A stretch of 64,000 bases of DNA from an uncultured Paracoccaceae bacterium (GTDB lineage: Bacteria > Pseudomonadota > Alphaproteobacteria > Rhodobacterales > Rhodobacteraceae), in NCBI GenBank assembly GCA_947503925.1, contig CANNFQ010000010.1:1-64000 (forward strand), written 5' to 3'. Position numbers and translations under genes: made by a program. Under the pieces are notes generated by a model that was not told where the DNA came from, ran no database searches, and worked only from the letters and a program-made list of their open reading frames with translations. The stretch's first letter is position 1, and the number at the start of each line of letters is the position of its first letter. Below, one piece after another: positions 17,603 to 27,358 of this stretch.

Positions 17603-18634
17603 ATGGACCAGATAATCCTGCAAATCCTGAACGGTCTGGACAAAGGCTCCGCCTATGCGCTGATCGCCTTGGGACTGACGCTTATCTTCGGCACGCTCGG
17701 CGTGGTGAACTTCGCCCATGGGGCGCTCTTTATGATGGGGGCTTTCGTGGCCGTCACCGTCAGCAAATTGCTGGCGCTCAGCCACAAGGTGGTTGATGAG
17801 ACACGGACAGACTTCCTCGGTAAGCCGCTGCAAGTTGATGTGCCTTACGTCTATGACTGGTTTGGGCAAGGCGCAGGTGACACAATCATTGACTGGGCAG
17901 TGCCAATCTCAATCCTCTTCGCGATCCCGATCATGGTTGCCATTGGCTTCATCATGGAACGGGGGCTGATCAAGCATTTTTACAAGCGCCCGCATGCCGA
18001 TCAAATCCTGGTGACCTTCGGGCTGGCGATCGTACTGCAAGAGATCATCAAGTATTTTTACGGGGCCAACCCGATCCCGACACCGGCACCCAGCGCCTTT
18101 ACCGGCAGCTTCGATTTCGGCGTGGCATTTGGGTTCGACCCCAATGCGATCATCTACCCCTATTGGCGGCTGGTCTATTTCTTCTTCTCGATCATCGTGA
18201 TCGGCGCCGTGTTCGCCTTCTTGCAATTCACCACCTTCGGCATGGTGGTGCGGGCCGGGATGGCGGATCGGGAAACCGTGGGCATGCTGGGGATCAATAT
18301 CGACAAGCGCTTTACGGTCATGTTCGGCATCGCCGCCGCTGTCGCGGGGCTTGCGGGTGTCATGTATGTGCCGATCAACCCGCCCAACTACCATATGGGA
18401 ATGGATTTCCTTGTGCTCAGCTTCGTTGTGGTTGTTGTGGGGGGCATGGGCTCTCTGCCCGGGGCGGTTGCGGCGGGCTTCCTGCTTGGCATCCTCGAAA
18501 GCTTCGCGTCGATGTCTGCGGTGATCAACATCCTGCCCGGGATCAACCAGATCATCATCTACCTTGTCGCTATTATCATTCTGTTGACACGACCACGCGG
18601 CCTGATGGGGCGCAAAGGCGTGATGGAGGAATAA
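17603..18634 (+). CDS. ABC transporter permease, LivH type
   Basis: 343 residues from the ATG at 17603 (MDQIILQILNGLDKGSAYAL); an in-frame ATG 33 nt upstream lacks family support. About eight membrane helices with LivH hallmarks LIFGTLGVVNFAHGALFMMGA and VVVVGGMGSLPGAVAAGFLLG. It contains an insertion near residues 60-100 compared with E. coli LivH. Pairs with the next gene to form the inner-membrane channel. Confidence 0.9.
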   Translation: MDQIILQILNGLDKGSAYALIALGLTLIFGTLGVVNFAHGALFMMGAFVAVTVSKLLALSHKVVDETRTDFLGKPLQVDVPYVYDWFGQGAGDTIIDWAVPISILFAIPIMVAIGFIMERGLIKHFYKRPHADQILVTFGLAIVLQEIIKYFYGANPIPTPAPSAFTGSFDFGVAFGFDPNAIIYPYWRLVYFFFSIIVIGAVFAFLQFTTFGMVVRAGMADRETVGMLGINIDKRFTVMFGIAAAVAGLAGVMYVPINPPNYHMGMDFLVLSFVVVVVGGMGSLPGAVAAGFLLGILESFASMSAVINILPGINQIIIYLVAIIILLTRPRGLMGRKGVMEE

Positions 18635-18637
18635 GCC

Positions 18638-19837
18638 ATGCTCGGACTTGAAAAGAAAGACTTCCGGCTGCTGCTGATTGTCGTGGCACTGACCATGCTT
18701 GCCCCCTTCATCCTGAACCCCTTCCCCGAAGGATCAGATATGGCGCAGTTCAATGCAGGTTACCCGGATCTGATGCAGCGCTTCGTGATCTTCGGGATCC
18801 TGGCCATCGGGTTTAACATCCTCTTCGGGCTGACCGGGTATCTGTCCTTTGGGCATGCGGCCTTCCTCGGGGTGGGATCTTATGCGGCGGTCTGGATGTT
18901 CAAGCTGCTCAGCATGAATGTGATCCCCGCGATCCTGCTAAGCGTGGTGATCGCAGGCGTCTTTGCGCTGATTATTGGTTACGTATCGCTGCGGCGTTCT
19001 GGCATCTACTTTTCGATCCTGACGCTGGCCTTCGCACAGATGTCCTACGCGCTGGCCTATTCGGTGCTGACACCGCTGACAGGCGGCGAAACCGGATTAC
19101 AGCCAAAACCGGGCGATCCACGCATCCTCGACAGGGCACTGGAGCCGGGGGAAACCGCAACGCCAGGCCTGTTTGGGCTTTTTGATATGCGCGACAGCCT
19201 GGAACTGACAGTGGGCAACTGGGTTTTCACCTTCAACGCCGGATATTACTTCGCCGCCGTGATCATGATCATCGCCTTCTATATGTCGATCCGGATCTTT
19301 CGGTCACCATTCGGAATGATGCTGCGAGCGATCAAATCCAACCAAACACGGATGAGCTATACAGGCCTGAACGCACGGCCCTACACGTTGGCGGCCTTCG
19401 TCATTTCCGGCATGTATGCCGGCCTGGCAGGCGGGCTTCTGGTCTCCATGGACCCGCAAGCGGGGGCAGAACGGATGTTTTGGACAGCATCGGGCGAAAT
19501 CGTGCTGATGACGATCCTTGGCGGGGCGGGCACGCTGATCGGGCCGGTCCTTGGGGCGGGGTTCATCAAATATTTCGAAAACATCGTCTCAAAGATCAAC
19601 AAGACCACGCTTGAAGGCTGGTTCTACTGGTTGCCCGACGGGCTAGAGGATCTGGTGATCACCGTGATCTATCCATTCGTTGGAAAAGGTTGGCACCTCA
19701 CGCTGGGGCTCTTGTTCATGCTGGTGGTCATCTTCCTGCCCGGCGGTTTGGTCCAAGGCGGCCAGAAAATCGCCGCTGCCTTCACACGCAAGAAACCCGA
19801 TGACGCGAAATCCAGCGCCACCGAACCCGCCGAATAA
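18638..19837 (+). CDS. ABC transporter permease, LivM type
   Basis: 399 residues; GGAGG lies 9 nt before the ATG, inside the end of the preceding gene. Hallmarks are [20 protein letters not shown] and [22 protein letters not shown]. It is longer than many LivM proteins because of a loop around residues 145-185 and a hydrophilic tail. It is the second channel subunit. Confidence 0.9.
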   Translation: MLGLEKKDFRLLLIVVALTMLAPFILNPFPEGSDMAQFNAGYPDLMQRFVIFGILAIGFNILFGLTGYLSFGHAAFLGVGSYAAVWMFKLLSMNVIPAILLSVVIAGVFALIIGYVSLRRSGIYFSILTLAFAQMSYALAYSVLTPLTGGETGLQPKPGDPRILDRALEPGETATPGLFGLFDMRDSLELTVGNWVFTFNAGYYFAAVIMIIAFYMSIRIFRSPFGMMLRAIKSNQTRMSYTGLNARPYTLAAFVISGMYAGLAGGLLVSMDPQAGAERMFWTASGEIVLMTILGGAGTLIGPVLGAGFIKYFENIVSKINKTTLEGWFYWLPDGLEDLVITVIYPFVGKGWHLTLGLLFMLVVIFLPGGLVQGGQKIAAAFTRKKPDDAKSSATEPAE

Positions 19838-19848
19838 GGAGACAAATC

Positions 19849-20607
19849 ATGGGAATCCTTGAAGTCAAAGGCATCAACAAACGGTTCGGTGGTCTGCAAG
19901 CGCTTGGCGACGTGAATCTGAGCGTGGAGGAAAACACCACCCACGCCATCATTGGACCAAACGGGGCTGGCAAATCGACGCTGCTGAACGTGCTGGTGGG
20001 CAAACTGATCCCCGATAGCGGGTCGGTCATGTTCGACGGGCAATCCGTCCTTGGGCGCAAACCGCATGAGATCAATCAGATGGGGATCAGCCGGGTGTTT
20101 CAAACGCCTGAAATCTTCACCGATCTCAGCGTGTTGGAAAACGTAATGATCCCCTGCTTTGCCAAGCGGGATGGGTCGTTTCGGATGCATGCCATCGAAA
20201 GTGTTTTTGCTGAAAAAGGGATCAAGGCGCAGGCCGAGGCGATCCTTGATGATGTCAATATGCTCGAACGGCAGGACATGATCGCCTCCAGCCTGTCGCG
20301 GGGCGACAAACGACGCCTGGAAATGGCGATGTGCCTTGTGCAGGATCCCCGGCTTTTGTTGCTTGATGAACCAACTGCCGGCATGGCACGGGCCGACACC
20401 GAAAACACGATCAACCTGCTCAAGGAGATCAGGCAGAAACGCGGGATCACCATGGCCATCATCGAACACGATATGAATGTGGTGTTCTCCCTGGCCGAAC
20501 GGATCACGGTACTGGCGCAAGGAACGCCGCTTGTCGAGGATACCCCCGACAATATCAAGGGTCACCCAAAAGTCCGCGAAGCCTATCTTGGCGAAGCGCA
20601 GGTCTAG
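19849..20607 (+). CDS. ABC transporter ATP-binding protein, LivG type
   Basis: 252 residues. Walker A GPNGAGKST, signature LSRGDKRRLEMAM (Arg for the second Gly of LSGG), Walker B LLLLDEPTAGM and switch His in IIEHDMNVV are all present. AAGGAG precedes the ATG. It pairs with the LivF-type ATPase as the heterodimeric motor. Confidence 0.9.
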   Translation: MGILEVKGINKRFGGLQALGDVNLSVEENTTHAIIGPNGAGKSTLLNVLVGKLIPDSGSVMFDGQSVLGRKPHEINQMGISRVFQTPEIFTDLSVLENVMIPCFAKRDGSFRMHAIESVFAEKGIKAQAEAILDDVNMLERQDMIASSLSRGDKRRLEMAMCLVQDPRLLLLDEPTAGMARADTENTINLLKEIRQKRGITMAIIEHDMNVVFSLAERITVLAQGTPLVEDTPDNIKGHPKVREAYLGEAQV

Positions 20608-20635
20608 GCCGCCAATTTTTGGCACAAAATTGTCC

Positions 20636-20656
20636 CAAACTTTCTGCGAAAGTTTG
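20636..20656 (+). other. Hairpin between the two ATPase genes
   Basis: A perfect 9-bp stem with a 3-nt loop (arms CAAACTTTC and GAAAGTTTG) sits in the 65-nt gap between the LivG- and LivF-type genes. There is no T-run. Likely an mRNA processing or stability element, or a weak attenuator that lowers the last gene's expression. Confidence 0.5.
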
Positions 20657-20672
20657 ACACCCGGAGACGCAG

Positions 20673-21422
20673 ATGAACGCATCATTCAACAAACACGCCA
20701 ATAACGCCGCGACGCACCCCGCTTACCTCAGCATCTGGGAGATCGAGGCCTATTACGGTGAAAGCTACATCGTCCAGAATATCAGCTTCAACATCCATGA
20801 GGGCGAAATCCTCGCCCTTCTGGGACGCAACGGCGCTGGCAAAACATCCACCTTGCGCACCATTGCACGACTGGACGACCCCGAATTGCGGCATGGCGAA
20901 ATCTGGCTCGACCACAAACCACTGCATGAAATGAAAAGCTACGAGGCCGCTGGCGCCGGCATTGCCCTTGTCCCCGAAGACCGGCGGATCATTCCCGGGC
21001 TGACGGTAGAGGAAAACCTGCAACTGGCGCAGATCGCCCCGCCAAAGGGCTGGTCGCTGGAACGCATCTACGACCTCTTCCCGCGTCTGGGCGAGCGGCG
21101 CAAACAGGAAGGCGTCACATTGTCGGGCGGCGAACAGCAGATGCTGGCCATTGCCCGCGCCTTGGCCCGTGACATAAAGGTGCTCTTGCTTGACGAACCG
21201 TACGAGGGGCTTGCCCCCGTCATCGTGCAGGAAATCGCCAAGACGCTCGGCATCATCCGCGATCAGGGGATCACCACGGTGATCGTCGAACAGAATGCGG
21301 TTGCCGCACTCAAACTGGCGGACCGGGCCGTCATTCTGGATACCGGGACGGTGGTCTTTGATGGATCGGCGGCCGAAGTGCTCGAAAATGAAGAGCTGCG
21401 CGCGCAATATCTGGCGATCTGA
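20673..21422 (+). CDS. ABC transporter ATP-binding protein, LivF type
   Basis: 249 residues. An N-terminal extension of about 20 residues (MNASFNKHANNAATHPAYLS) precedes the ATPase core. Walker A GRNGAGKTS, signature LSGGEQQMLAIARAL, Walker B LLLDEPYEGL and switch His replaced by Gln (VIVEQNAVA, usual for LivF) are seen. CCGGAGACGCAG precedes the start. It completes the five-gene uptake system. Confidence 0.9.
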   Translation: MNASFNKHANNAATHPAYLSIWEIEAYYGESYIVQNISFNIHEGEILALLGRNGAGKTSTLRTIARLDDPELRHGEIWLDHKPLHEMKSYEAAGAGIALVPEDRRIIPGLTVEENLQLAQIAPPKGWSLERIYDLFPRLGERRKQEGVTLSGGEQQMLAIARALARDIKVLLLDEPYEGLAPVIVQEIAKTLGIIRDQGITTVIVEQNAVAALKLADRAVILDTGTVVFDGSAAEVLENEELRAQYLAI

Positions 21423-21533
21423 TCGATAAGGTTCTACTCAAATCCGCACGAATTTAGTGGCAGGCATTAAGCTTATGGTAATCAGCTTTGGCGATTCTGA
21501 TGCCGACACATTTTCGCTTTTCGGAGCTTTGCA

Positions 21534-21992
21534 ATGGACACCACGCTCGCCCTCACTCAAAAACCCGCCATCGCGGTACCGAATGTTGCGCCGGAACAGC
21601 AACCGCCATCTGACAAGAAAGTCCCGGTTGTAAAAGGGCTTGATGCGCCAGCAACCTTGCCTGCAAAAAAACCATTTGTGGCACAGATCGTGACGGCGCG
21701 GCTGTCTGGAACAGCCTTCCCCGAAAACCCGGGGGAAATCGCGCCCGAAGAACGTACATTGCGCCCCTATGACACGCCGATGTTGCCAGGCGATAAGGAG
21801 CCGGAAGAAGAAGTGGCGGAGCAAACCGCCATTTCTGAAACCGACAATGCCCGAGCCACCGGCGGCTCCGATGAGGCCATTGATGCCGCCGACAATGGTG
21901 AAAAAACTGACCGCACATCAGATGAAATAGCCGCTGAACGCAGGTCAGAGATCGATGAACAACCCAGCGAAACGGCCGACACCACCGTATAA
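21534..21992 (+). CDS. Uncharacterised Rhodobacterales protein, acidic C-terminus
   Basis: 152 residues; CGGAG lies 7 nt before the ATG. The middle contains KPFVAQIVTARLSGTAF, resembling a short motif (FVAQLxAT) of small conserved Rhodobacterales proteins of unknown function. Pro-rich before it, Glu/Asp-rich after it; no signal or membrane segment, probably disordered. The stop coincides with the left edge of an inverted-repeat element, so the C-terminus may have been altered by it. Confidence 0.6.
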   Translation: MDTTLALTQKPAIAVPNVAPEQQPPSDKKVPVVKGLDAPATLPAKKPFVAQIVTARLSGTAFPENPGEIAPEERTLRPYDTPMLPGDKEPEEEVAEQTAISETDNARATGGSDEAIDAADNGEKTDRTSDEIAAERRSEIDEQPSETADTTV

Positions 21993-22090
21993 AGCGTATC
22001 GACTTTACCTTGAGACATCGCACATCGTTTTTCGCGTTTGAGCGCATCGAAAGGCAGCGAACAAACCACTCAAGGCTAAATCGAAACGCT
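21993..22090. repeat. 98-bp inverted-repeat element abutting a stop codon
   Basis: Arms at 21993-22014 and 22069-22090 match at 18 of 22 positions when inverted (AGCGTNTCGA ... CCTTGAG). The left arm starts directly after the TAA of the preceding gene. It could be a small MITE/REP-type repeat or a long imperfect terminator stem. Its copy number cannot be judged from this window. Confidence 0.5.
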
Positions 22091-22214
22091 ATTGCGCATT
22101 TTTTTCAATCCTCCCCCGCTTTCCACCCTCGCAGCCTTGCCCTATAAGCGAGCAGAACGCATGTGACGCTACGTCGCGCGTGCTGTAACGACAGGCAACG
22201 GGGCCGAGGATAAT

Positions 22215-22712
22215 ATGAGCAAAAAAACCTCTCACGACAGCGATGTCAGTTTCATTCAGGCATTGGCCGAATTACTGCGCGAAAACGATCTGACTGAATT
22301 GCAGGTTAAGCGGGACTACGCTGAAAACGATAGTCTGAATGTCAGGGTCAGTCGCCAGACACAAATGGTCGCACCAGCCAGTATGGTACCTGCCCCGCCA
22401 GCCCCCGCCGCACCCGCGCCTGCAACACCAGCACCCGCCGCACCAGCAGCAGAACAAAGCGCCGATCCGGCTTCACATCCGGGTGCTGTTACCTCGCCGA
22501 TGGTCGGGACTGTTTATCTGGCCGCCGAACCCGGTGCTGCCCCTTTCGTCAGCGTTGGCGCCAGCGTCAAGGAAGGCGATACATTGCTGATCATCGAAGC
22601 AATGAAAACCATGAACCACATTCCCGCGCCAAAGGCCGGTACCGTGAAACGGATCATGGTCGAAGACGGCGGCGCCGTCGAATTTGGCGCCCCTCTCGTG
22701 ATCATCGAATAG
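22215..22712 (+). CDS. accB: Biotin carboxyl carrier protein of acetyl-CoA carboxylase
   Basis: 165 residues. An N-terminal helical part, an Ala/Pro linker (residues 52-80) and the biotinyl domain with EAMKTMNHI; K131 is the biotinylation site. It carries carboxybiotin between AccC and the carboxyltransferase in the first step of fatty-acid synthesis. accC follows after 9 nt, so they form one operon. Confidence 0.97.
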   Translation: MSKKTSHDSDVSFIQALAELLRENDLTELQVKRDYAENDSLNVRVSRQTQMVAPASMVPAPPAPAAPAPATPAPAAPAAEQSADPASHPGAVTSPMVGTVYLAAEPGAAPFVSVGASVKEGDTLLIIEAMKTMNHIPAPKAGTVKRIMVEDGGAVEFGAPLVIIE

Positions 22713-22721
22713 GCGGCAGCG

Positions 22722-24068
22722 ATGTTCGACAAAATCCTTATCGCGAACCGGGGCGAAATCGCATTACGTGTCGTCCGGGCTTGCCGCGAAATGGGCGTCA
22801 AATCGGTGGCCGTCCACTCAACCGCCGACGCAGACGCCATGCATGTGCGTATGGCAGATGAGGCGATTTGCATCGGCCCGCCCTCTTCCACGCAAAGCTA
22901 TCTGTCATTTCCGGCGATCATTTCAGCCTGCGAAATTACCGGGGCTCAGGCGATCCACCCCGGCTACGGGTTCCTGTCTGAAAACGCGGCCTTTGTGCAG
23001 GCTGTGCAGGATCACGACCTGACCTTTATCGGCCCCACAGCTGAACATATCCGGGTCATGGGCGACAAAATCACCGCCAAGGACACGATGAAGGACCTCG
23101 GCGTGCCCTGCGTGCCCGGCTCTGATGGCGGGGTGCCGACATTGGCCGATGCCAAGCGGATCGGCGAGGAAGTCGGTTACCCCGTCATTATTAAGGCAAC
23201 TGCCGGTGGCGGGGGGCGCGGCATGAAAGTGGCGCAAACCGCTGCCGATATGGAAAAGGCGTTCCATTCCGCCCGGGCCGAGGGCAAGGCAGCATTTGGC
23301 AATGACGAAGTCTATATCGAAAAATACCTGACCACGCCGCGCCATATCGAAATTCAGGTCTTTGGTGATGGCAAAGGGAATGCCGTCCATCTGGGCGAAC
23401 GGGATTGTTCACTACAACGACGCCATCAGAAAGTGTTTGAAGAGGCACCCGGCCCCTGCATCACCCCCGAACTGCGCGCCAAGATCGGCAAGGTTTGCGC
23501 CGATGCGGTCGCCAAGATCAACTATATCGGCGCAGGCACCATCGAGTTCCTGTTTGAAAATGATGAATTCTACTTCATCGAAATGAACACACGGCTACAG
23601 GTCGAACACCCGGTGACCGAAGGGATTTTTGGTGTCGATCTGGTCCGCGAACAATTGCGCGTGGCAGCAGGCGAACCGATGTCCTTCACGCAAGAGGACC
23701 TTCAGATCAACGGCCACGCGATCGAAGTGCGGATCAACGCCGAAAAACTGCCCAACTTCGCTCCCTGCCCGGGCACGATCACGCAGTATCACGCGCCTGG
23801 CGGGCTAGGCGTACGGATGGACAGCGCACTTTACGACGGCTACCGGATCCCCCCCTATTACGATAGCCTGATCGGCAAATTGATCGTACATGGGCGCGAC
23901 CGGCCAGAAGCATTGGCGCGACTGGCACGCGCGCTTGGCGAATTGATCGTTGATGGCGTCGACACCACAATCCCATTGTTCCACGCCCTGCTTGCCGAAG
24001 AAGCGGTGCAAACAGGTGAATACAACATCCACTGGCTGGAACACTGGCTGGAACAAAACCTCGGCTAG
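22722..24068 (+). CDS. accC: Biotin carboxylase subunit of acetyl-CoA carboxylase
   Basis: 448 residues, the usual length. Starts [23 protein letters not shown]-grasp glycine loop [12 protein letters not shown], catalytic [15 protein letters not shown] and conserved [18 protein letters not shown] are present. It carboxylates biotin on AccB using bicarbonate and ATP. Second gene of accB-accC-aat. Confidence 0.97.
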   Translation: MFDKILIANRGEIALRVVRACREMGVKSVAVHSTADADAMHVRMADEAICIGPPSSTQSYLSFPAIISACEITGAQAIHPGYGFLSENAAFVQAVQDHDLTFIGPTAEHIRVMGDKITAKDTMKDLGVPCVPGSDGGVPTLADAKRIGEEVGYPVIIKATAGGGGRGMKVAQTAADMEKAFHSARAEGKAAFGNDEVYIEKYLTTPRHIEIQVFGDGKGNAVHLGERDCSLQRRHQKVFEEAPGPCITPELRAKIGKVCADAVAKINYIGAGTIEFLFENDEFYFIEMNTRLQVEHPVTEGIFGVDLVREQLRVAAGEPMSFTQEDLQINGHAIEVRINAEKLPNFAPCPGTITQYHAPGGLGVRMDSALYDGYRIPPYYDSLIGKLIVHGRDRPEALARLARALGELIVDGVDTTIPLFHALLAEEAVQTGEYNIHWLEHWLEQNLG

Positions 24069-24072
24069 GCCG

Positions 24073-24723
24073 ATGCGGGACGACGATACGACCCTGACGG
24101 CTGATCTGCTCTTGCAGGCTTACAAGGTCGGCGTCTTCCCGATGTCCGAAGGGCGCGATGATCCGGATGTATTCTGGGTTGATCCCAAACGGCGAGGGGT
24201 CATTCCTTTGGATGGTTTTCGGATATCGCGTAGTCTGGCGCGAACAATGCGGCGGGGGCATCTAACCGCCAGCATCAACGCAGCCTTCGCGGAAACTGTC
24301 GCGGGCTGCGCGGATCGGAATGAGACTTGGATCAACGATACGATCTTTGATCTTTATCAATCGCTATTTTTTCGCAAACAGGCCCACTCTGTCGAAATCT
24401 GGCGGGGGTCTGATCTTGTCGGCGGGGTCTATGGGGTGACCATCGGCGCAGCCTTCTTTGGGGAAAGCATGTTCAGCCGTACAACAGACGCATCAAAAAT
24501 GGCGCTGGCCTATTTGGTGGATCGGTTGAGGCTGGGAGGCTTTACGCTATTTGACACGCAATTCATTACGCCCCATCTATCCAGCCTTGGGGCGATTGAA
24601 ATCAGCCGGGACGCCTATCGCAAACAATTGGCCACAGCCCTCGACGAGCAGGCCTCATTCACCGCACTCGGAGCACTGCCCCCGGCTCAGGACGTCATAC
24701 AGCGCAACGCCCAGACGTCGTAG
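24073..24723 (+). CDS. aat: Leucyl/phenylalanyl-tRNA-protein transferase
   Basis: 216 residues from the ATG at 24073, 4 nt after accC. Family motifs: LLQAYKVGVFPMSE, FWVDPKRRGVIPLD, GGVYGVTIGAAFFGESMFS and LFDTQFITPHLSSLGA. It adds Leu or Phe to N-terminal Lys/Arg, making N-degrons that ClpS delivers to ClpAP. The 3' end overlaps the convergent DUF2155 gene by 37 bp. Confidence 0.95.
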   Translation: MRDDDTTLTADLLLQAYKVGVFPMSEGRDDPDVFWVDPKRRGVIPLDGFRISRSLARTMRRGHLTASINAAFAETVAGCADRNETWINDTIFDLYQSLFFRKQAHSVEIWRGSDLVGGVYGVTIGAAFFGESMFSRTTDASKMALAYLVDRLRLGGFTLFDTQFITPHLSSLGAIEISRDAYRKQLATALDEQASFTALGALPPAQDVIQRNAQTS

Positions 24724-25046
24724 CGGGGGTGGTCGATGGCGTTCAACGCAGGGGCTGACGCCAGCATCCAGCCGGAAAAAACTGGCGCATCATCATCCCG
24801 ATAATGTACATCAACTTCGGCAAAGGCATCCCCGGACGGGTTATCAACCGGATAGCGGCATGCATTCAGTTTTACCTTCAGATAGCCCAACTGCCCGGTC
24901 TCACCGATCCGCAACGTCATGTCGATGACGGAACCGGTCAGTTTGTCCAGCACACGCAAATCACCACCTGGACCATCGGCAACCTCCTGCGCAGCAGCAT
25001 CGCTGGCAAAGGCGGCGATAAAACAGAATGTCAAAAACCCGCGCAT
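24687..25046 (-). CDS. DUF2155 exported protein
   Basis: 119 residues. A signal peptide (MRGFLTFCFIAAFASDAAAQ) precedes the DUF2155 core: LRVLDKLTGSV, LKVKLNACRYPVDNP, DAPVFSGWMLASAPALNAIDHPRYDVWALRC. Two cysteines could form a periplasmic disulfide. DUF2155 proteins are widespread in alphaproteobacteria and lack an assigned function. The gene sits 12 nt after the complex I assembly-type gene, likely cotranscribed. Confidence 0.88.
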   Translation of the reverse strand: MRGFLTFCFIAAFASDAAAQEVADGPGGDLRVLDKLTGSVIDMTLRIGETGQLGYLKVKLNACRYPVDNPSGDAFAEVDVHYRDDDAPVFSGWMLASAPALNAIDHPRYDVWALRCMTS

Positions 25047-25058
25047 GATGGAACTTCC

Positions 25059-25442
25059 CTATTCGGGCGACCACGCCTCGTAGTCAGAACGCTCCGCCGG
25101 GGCCGCCTTGCGGATGGAACCCGCCGGGGCATATGCGGCTGCCGTGCCGGTCAGGTTCTCCTGATGCGGCTTTTCCCATTCCTTGCGCTTGGGGGCAGCT
25201 TCGCTAGGGGCTTCGTCCCAAGTGTGATGCAGCCAACCATGCCATTCGGGGGTGACGCGCGACGCTTCATTCTCGCCATTGTAAATCACCCAGCGGCGGC
25301 TGTCATCGGCATTGCGGTAGAACACATTACCCTCGGCATCCTCACCAACCTTTTTGCCATGGCGGCTGGTCCAAAGCTGGGTGCCAAAAGACTGCCCGTC
25401 CCACCAGGTGAAAATGCGTTTGATGTTGTGACCAAGGCCCAT
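25059..25442 (-). CDS. NADH:ubiquinone oxidoreductase subunit NDUFA12 family
   Basis: 127 residues. The start MGLGHNIKRIFTWWDGQSFGTQLWTSRHG and the core RRWVIYNGENEASRVTPEWHGWLHHTWDEAP are diagnostic of NDUFA12/B17.2, a supernumerary complex I subunit shared by mitochondria and alphaproteobacteria. It binds at the matrix/cytoplasmic face near the quinone module. As usual, it lies outside the nuo operon. Confidence 0.93.
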   Translation of the reverse strand: MGLGHNIKRIFTWWDGQSFGTQLWTSRHGKKVGEDAEGNVFYRNADDSRRWVIYNGENEASRVTPEWHGWLHHTWDEAPSEAAPKRKEWEKPHQENLTGTAAAYAPAGSIRKAAPAERSDYEAWSPE

Positions 25443-25503
25443 TGCGCGTCTCCGATTGCGTCGCCCTTGTCATGCACCAAAGGGCGTCAAAGGTCCAGTA
25501 GGC

Positions 25504-25887
25504 TCAATGCGGTAAGCGGGCGGTGACTTCAATCTCGATCTTCATCTCGGGGTTCTGCAACTGCGCAGAAATCATCGTGGCGGCTGGAAGTGCCTTGGCA
25601 AAAGCGACAGAGGTAACCGGCCAGCAATCGGGCCATTCGGCTGCATCCGGGACAATGTAATTGACGCGCACGACATGATCGAGGCTGCTGCCAGCCTCTT
25701 CTAAGGCGCTACTGATCGTGGACAGCGCATTGCGGCACTGATCCACAACGCTGTCAGGCATGGTCATCGTTGCGTAATCATAGCCGGTGGTGCCAGCGAC
25801 AAAAACCCAGCCGTCGGCCACAACCGCGCGACTGTAACCGATCTGCTGTTCAAAAGGGGAACCTGTCGAAATATGCCGCACAGCCAT
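25504..25887 (-). CDS. RidA family protein lacking the catalytic arginine
   Basis: 127 residues with YjgF/RidA folds (VFVAGTTGYDYATMTMPDSVVDQCRNALSTISSALEEAG, EIEVTAR). At the site where RidA has PAR, the Arg that binds the substrate carboxylate, this protein reads PAAT. It therefore probably is not an active 2-iminobutanoate deaminase and belongs to one of the variant Rid groups. It lies 3 nt downstream of clpX. Confidence 0.85.
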   Translation of the reverse strand: MAVRHISTGSPFEQQIGYSRAVVADGWVFVAGTTGYDYATMTMPDSVVDQCRNALSTISSALEEAGSSLDHVVRVNYIVPDAAEWPDCWPVTSVAFAKALPAATMISAQLQNPEMKIEIEVTARLPH

Positions 25888-25890
25888 GGT

Positions 25891-27156
25891 TTAACTGGCC
25901 GTCGCGGGCTCTTTCTTGTTGCCCTTGTCATGGATCATCAGGGGGGCCACTTCAGATGTCACCGCCTCTTCATTCACCACCACTTCGGTCACGGTGTCCA
26001 TGCCGGGCAGATCAAACATTGTGTCCAACAGGATATCTTCCATGATGGACCGCAATCCACGAGCACCAGTCTTACGCTCAATCGCACGTTTGGCAATCGC
26101 GCTCAGTGCGTCTTCGGTGAATGTCAGCTTGGTATCTTCCAGCTCAAACAAACGCTGATACTGCTTGACGAGGGCATTCTTCGGCGCAGTCAGAATGGTG
26201 ATCAACGCGTCCTCATCCAGATCGGTCAAGGTCGCGATGACGGGCAGACGACCAACAAATTCGGGGATCAACCCGTATTTCAGCAGATCCTCTGGCTCCA
26301 GGTCCTGGAAGACTTCGCCGATGCCACGGTCATCATTGTCCTTCACATCGGCTCCAAAGCCCATACCAGAGCCTTTGCCGCGCTGACCGATGATCTTGTC
26401 GAGGCCCGCAAAGGCACCGCCACAGATAAACAAAATATTGGTTGTATCGACCTGCAGGAACTCCTGCTGGGGATGCTTGCGGCCGCCTTGCGGCGGAACG
26501 GAAGCCACAGTGCCTTCCATGATCTTCAGCAGGGCCTGCTGCACGCCTTCGCCAGACACATCACGGGTGATAGATGGGTTGTCAGATTTGCGGGTGATCT
26601 TGTCGACCTCGTCGATATAAACGATGCCGCGCTGCGCGCGTTCAACGTTATACTCGGACGCCTGCAGCAGCTTCAAAATGATGTTCTCTACATCCTCACC
26701 CACATAACCGGCTTCTGTCAATGTAGTTGCATCCGCCATGGTAAAGGGGACGTCCAAAATCCGGGCAAGTGTCTGGGCCAGCAGGGTTTTACCACAACCT
26801 GTGGGGCCAATTAGCATGATATTGGATTTCGCCAGTTCGATGTCGGATTTATCGGCGTGGTTCAGACGTTTGTAATGGTTGTGGACAGCGACAGAAAGCA
26901 CGCGTTTCGCGTGCATCTGACCAATGACATAATCATCCAGAACCTGACAAATTTCAGTCGGGGTTGGCACACCATCGCCAGCTTTTAGTCCCGCAGATTT
27001 GGTTTCTTCGCGAATGATATCCATGCACAGTTCGACGCATTCATCACAGATGAAGACGGTCGGGCCAGCAATCAGCTTGCGCACCTCATGTTGGCTCTTG
27101 CCGCAAAAGCTACAATAAAGCGTATTTTTACTGTCGCCACCGGATGTATTCGCCAT
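25891..27156 (-). CDS. clpX: ATP-dependent Clp protease ATP-binding subunit ClpX
   Basis: 421 residues from the ATG at 27156 ([11 protein letters not shown]). N-terminal C4 zinc domain (CSFC ... CDEC), Walker [14 protein letters not shown], Walker [11 protein letters not shown], sensor and pore loop (GYVGEDVE), and an IGF-type ClpP-docking loop region ([12 protein letters not shown]). It unfolds substrates for ClpP; in Caulobacter-type cells it degrades CtrA. The frame extends upstream but without family match. Confidence 0.97.
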   Translation of the reverse strand: MANTSGGDSKNTLYCSFCGKSQHEVRKLIAGPTVFICDECVELCMDIIREETKSAGLKAGDGVPTPTEICQVLDDYVIGQMHAKRVLSVAVHNHYKRLNHADKSDIELAKSNIMLIGPTGCGKTLLAQTLARILDVPFTMADATTLTEAGYVGEDVENIILKLLQASEYNVERAQRGIVYIDEVDKITRKSDNPSITRDVSGEGVQQALLKIMEGTVASVPPQGGRKHPQQEFLQVDTTNILFICGGAFAGLDKIIGQRGKGSGMGFGADVKDNDDRGIGEVFQDLEPEDLLKYGLIPEFVGRLPVIATLTDLDEDALITILTAPKNALVKQYQRLFELEDTKLTFTEDALSAIAKRAIERKTGARGLRSIMEDILLDTMFDLPGMDTVTEVVVNEEAVTSEVAPLMIHDKGNKKEPATAS

Positions 27157-27358
27157 CTTTAACCTCTTGGCCAATTGGCCGCTCAAACAATATTCAGGCA
27201 GCCCCCGCCACAACACTAGGGCAGCCTGCCAAGGTCCACAATGTCAAAATGACCATGCGCACGGTCACGTTAACAAAGTGTTGCGGCACCGATCTGAGCA
27301 AGGCTATTCAGCCAATATGACGTCAGATCGGGCAGGCCAGCAGCAGGGTCGCGAGGAC

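Noticed and set aside
19669..20685. 338-codon minus-strand frame
   Set aside because: Antisense to the LivM/LivG-type genes; no own features.
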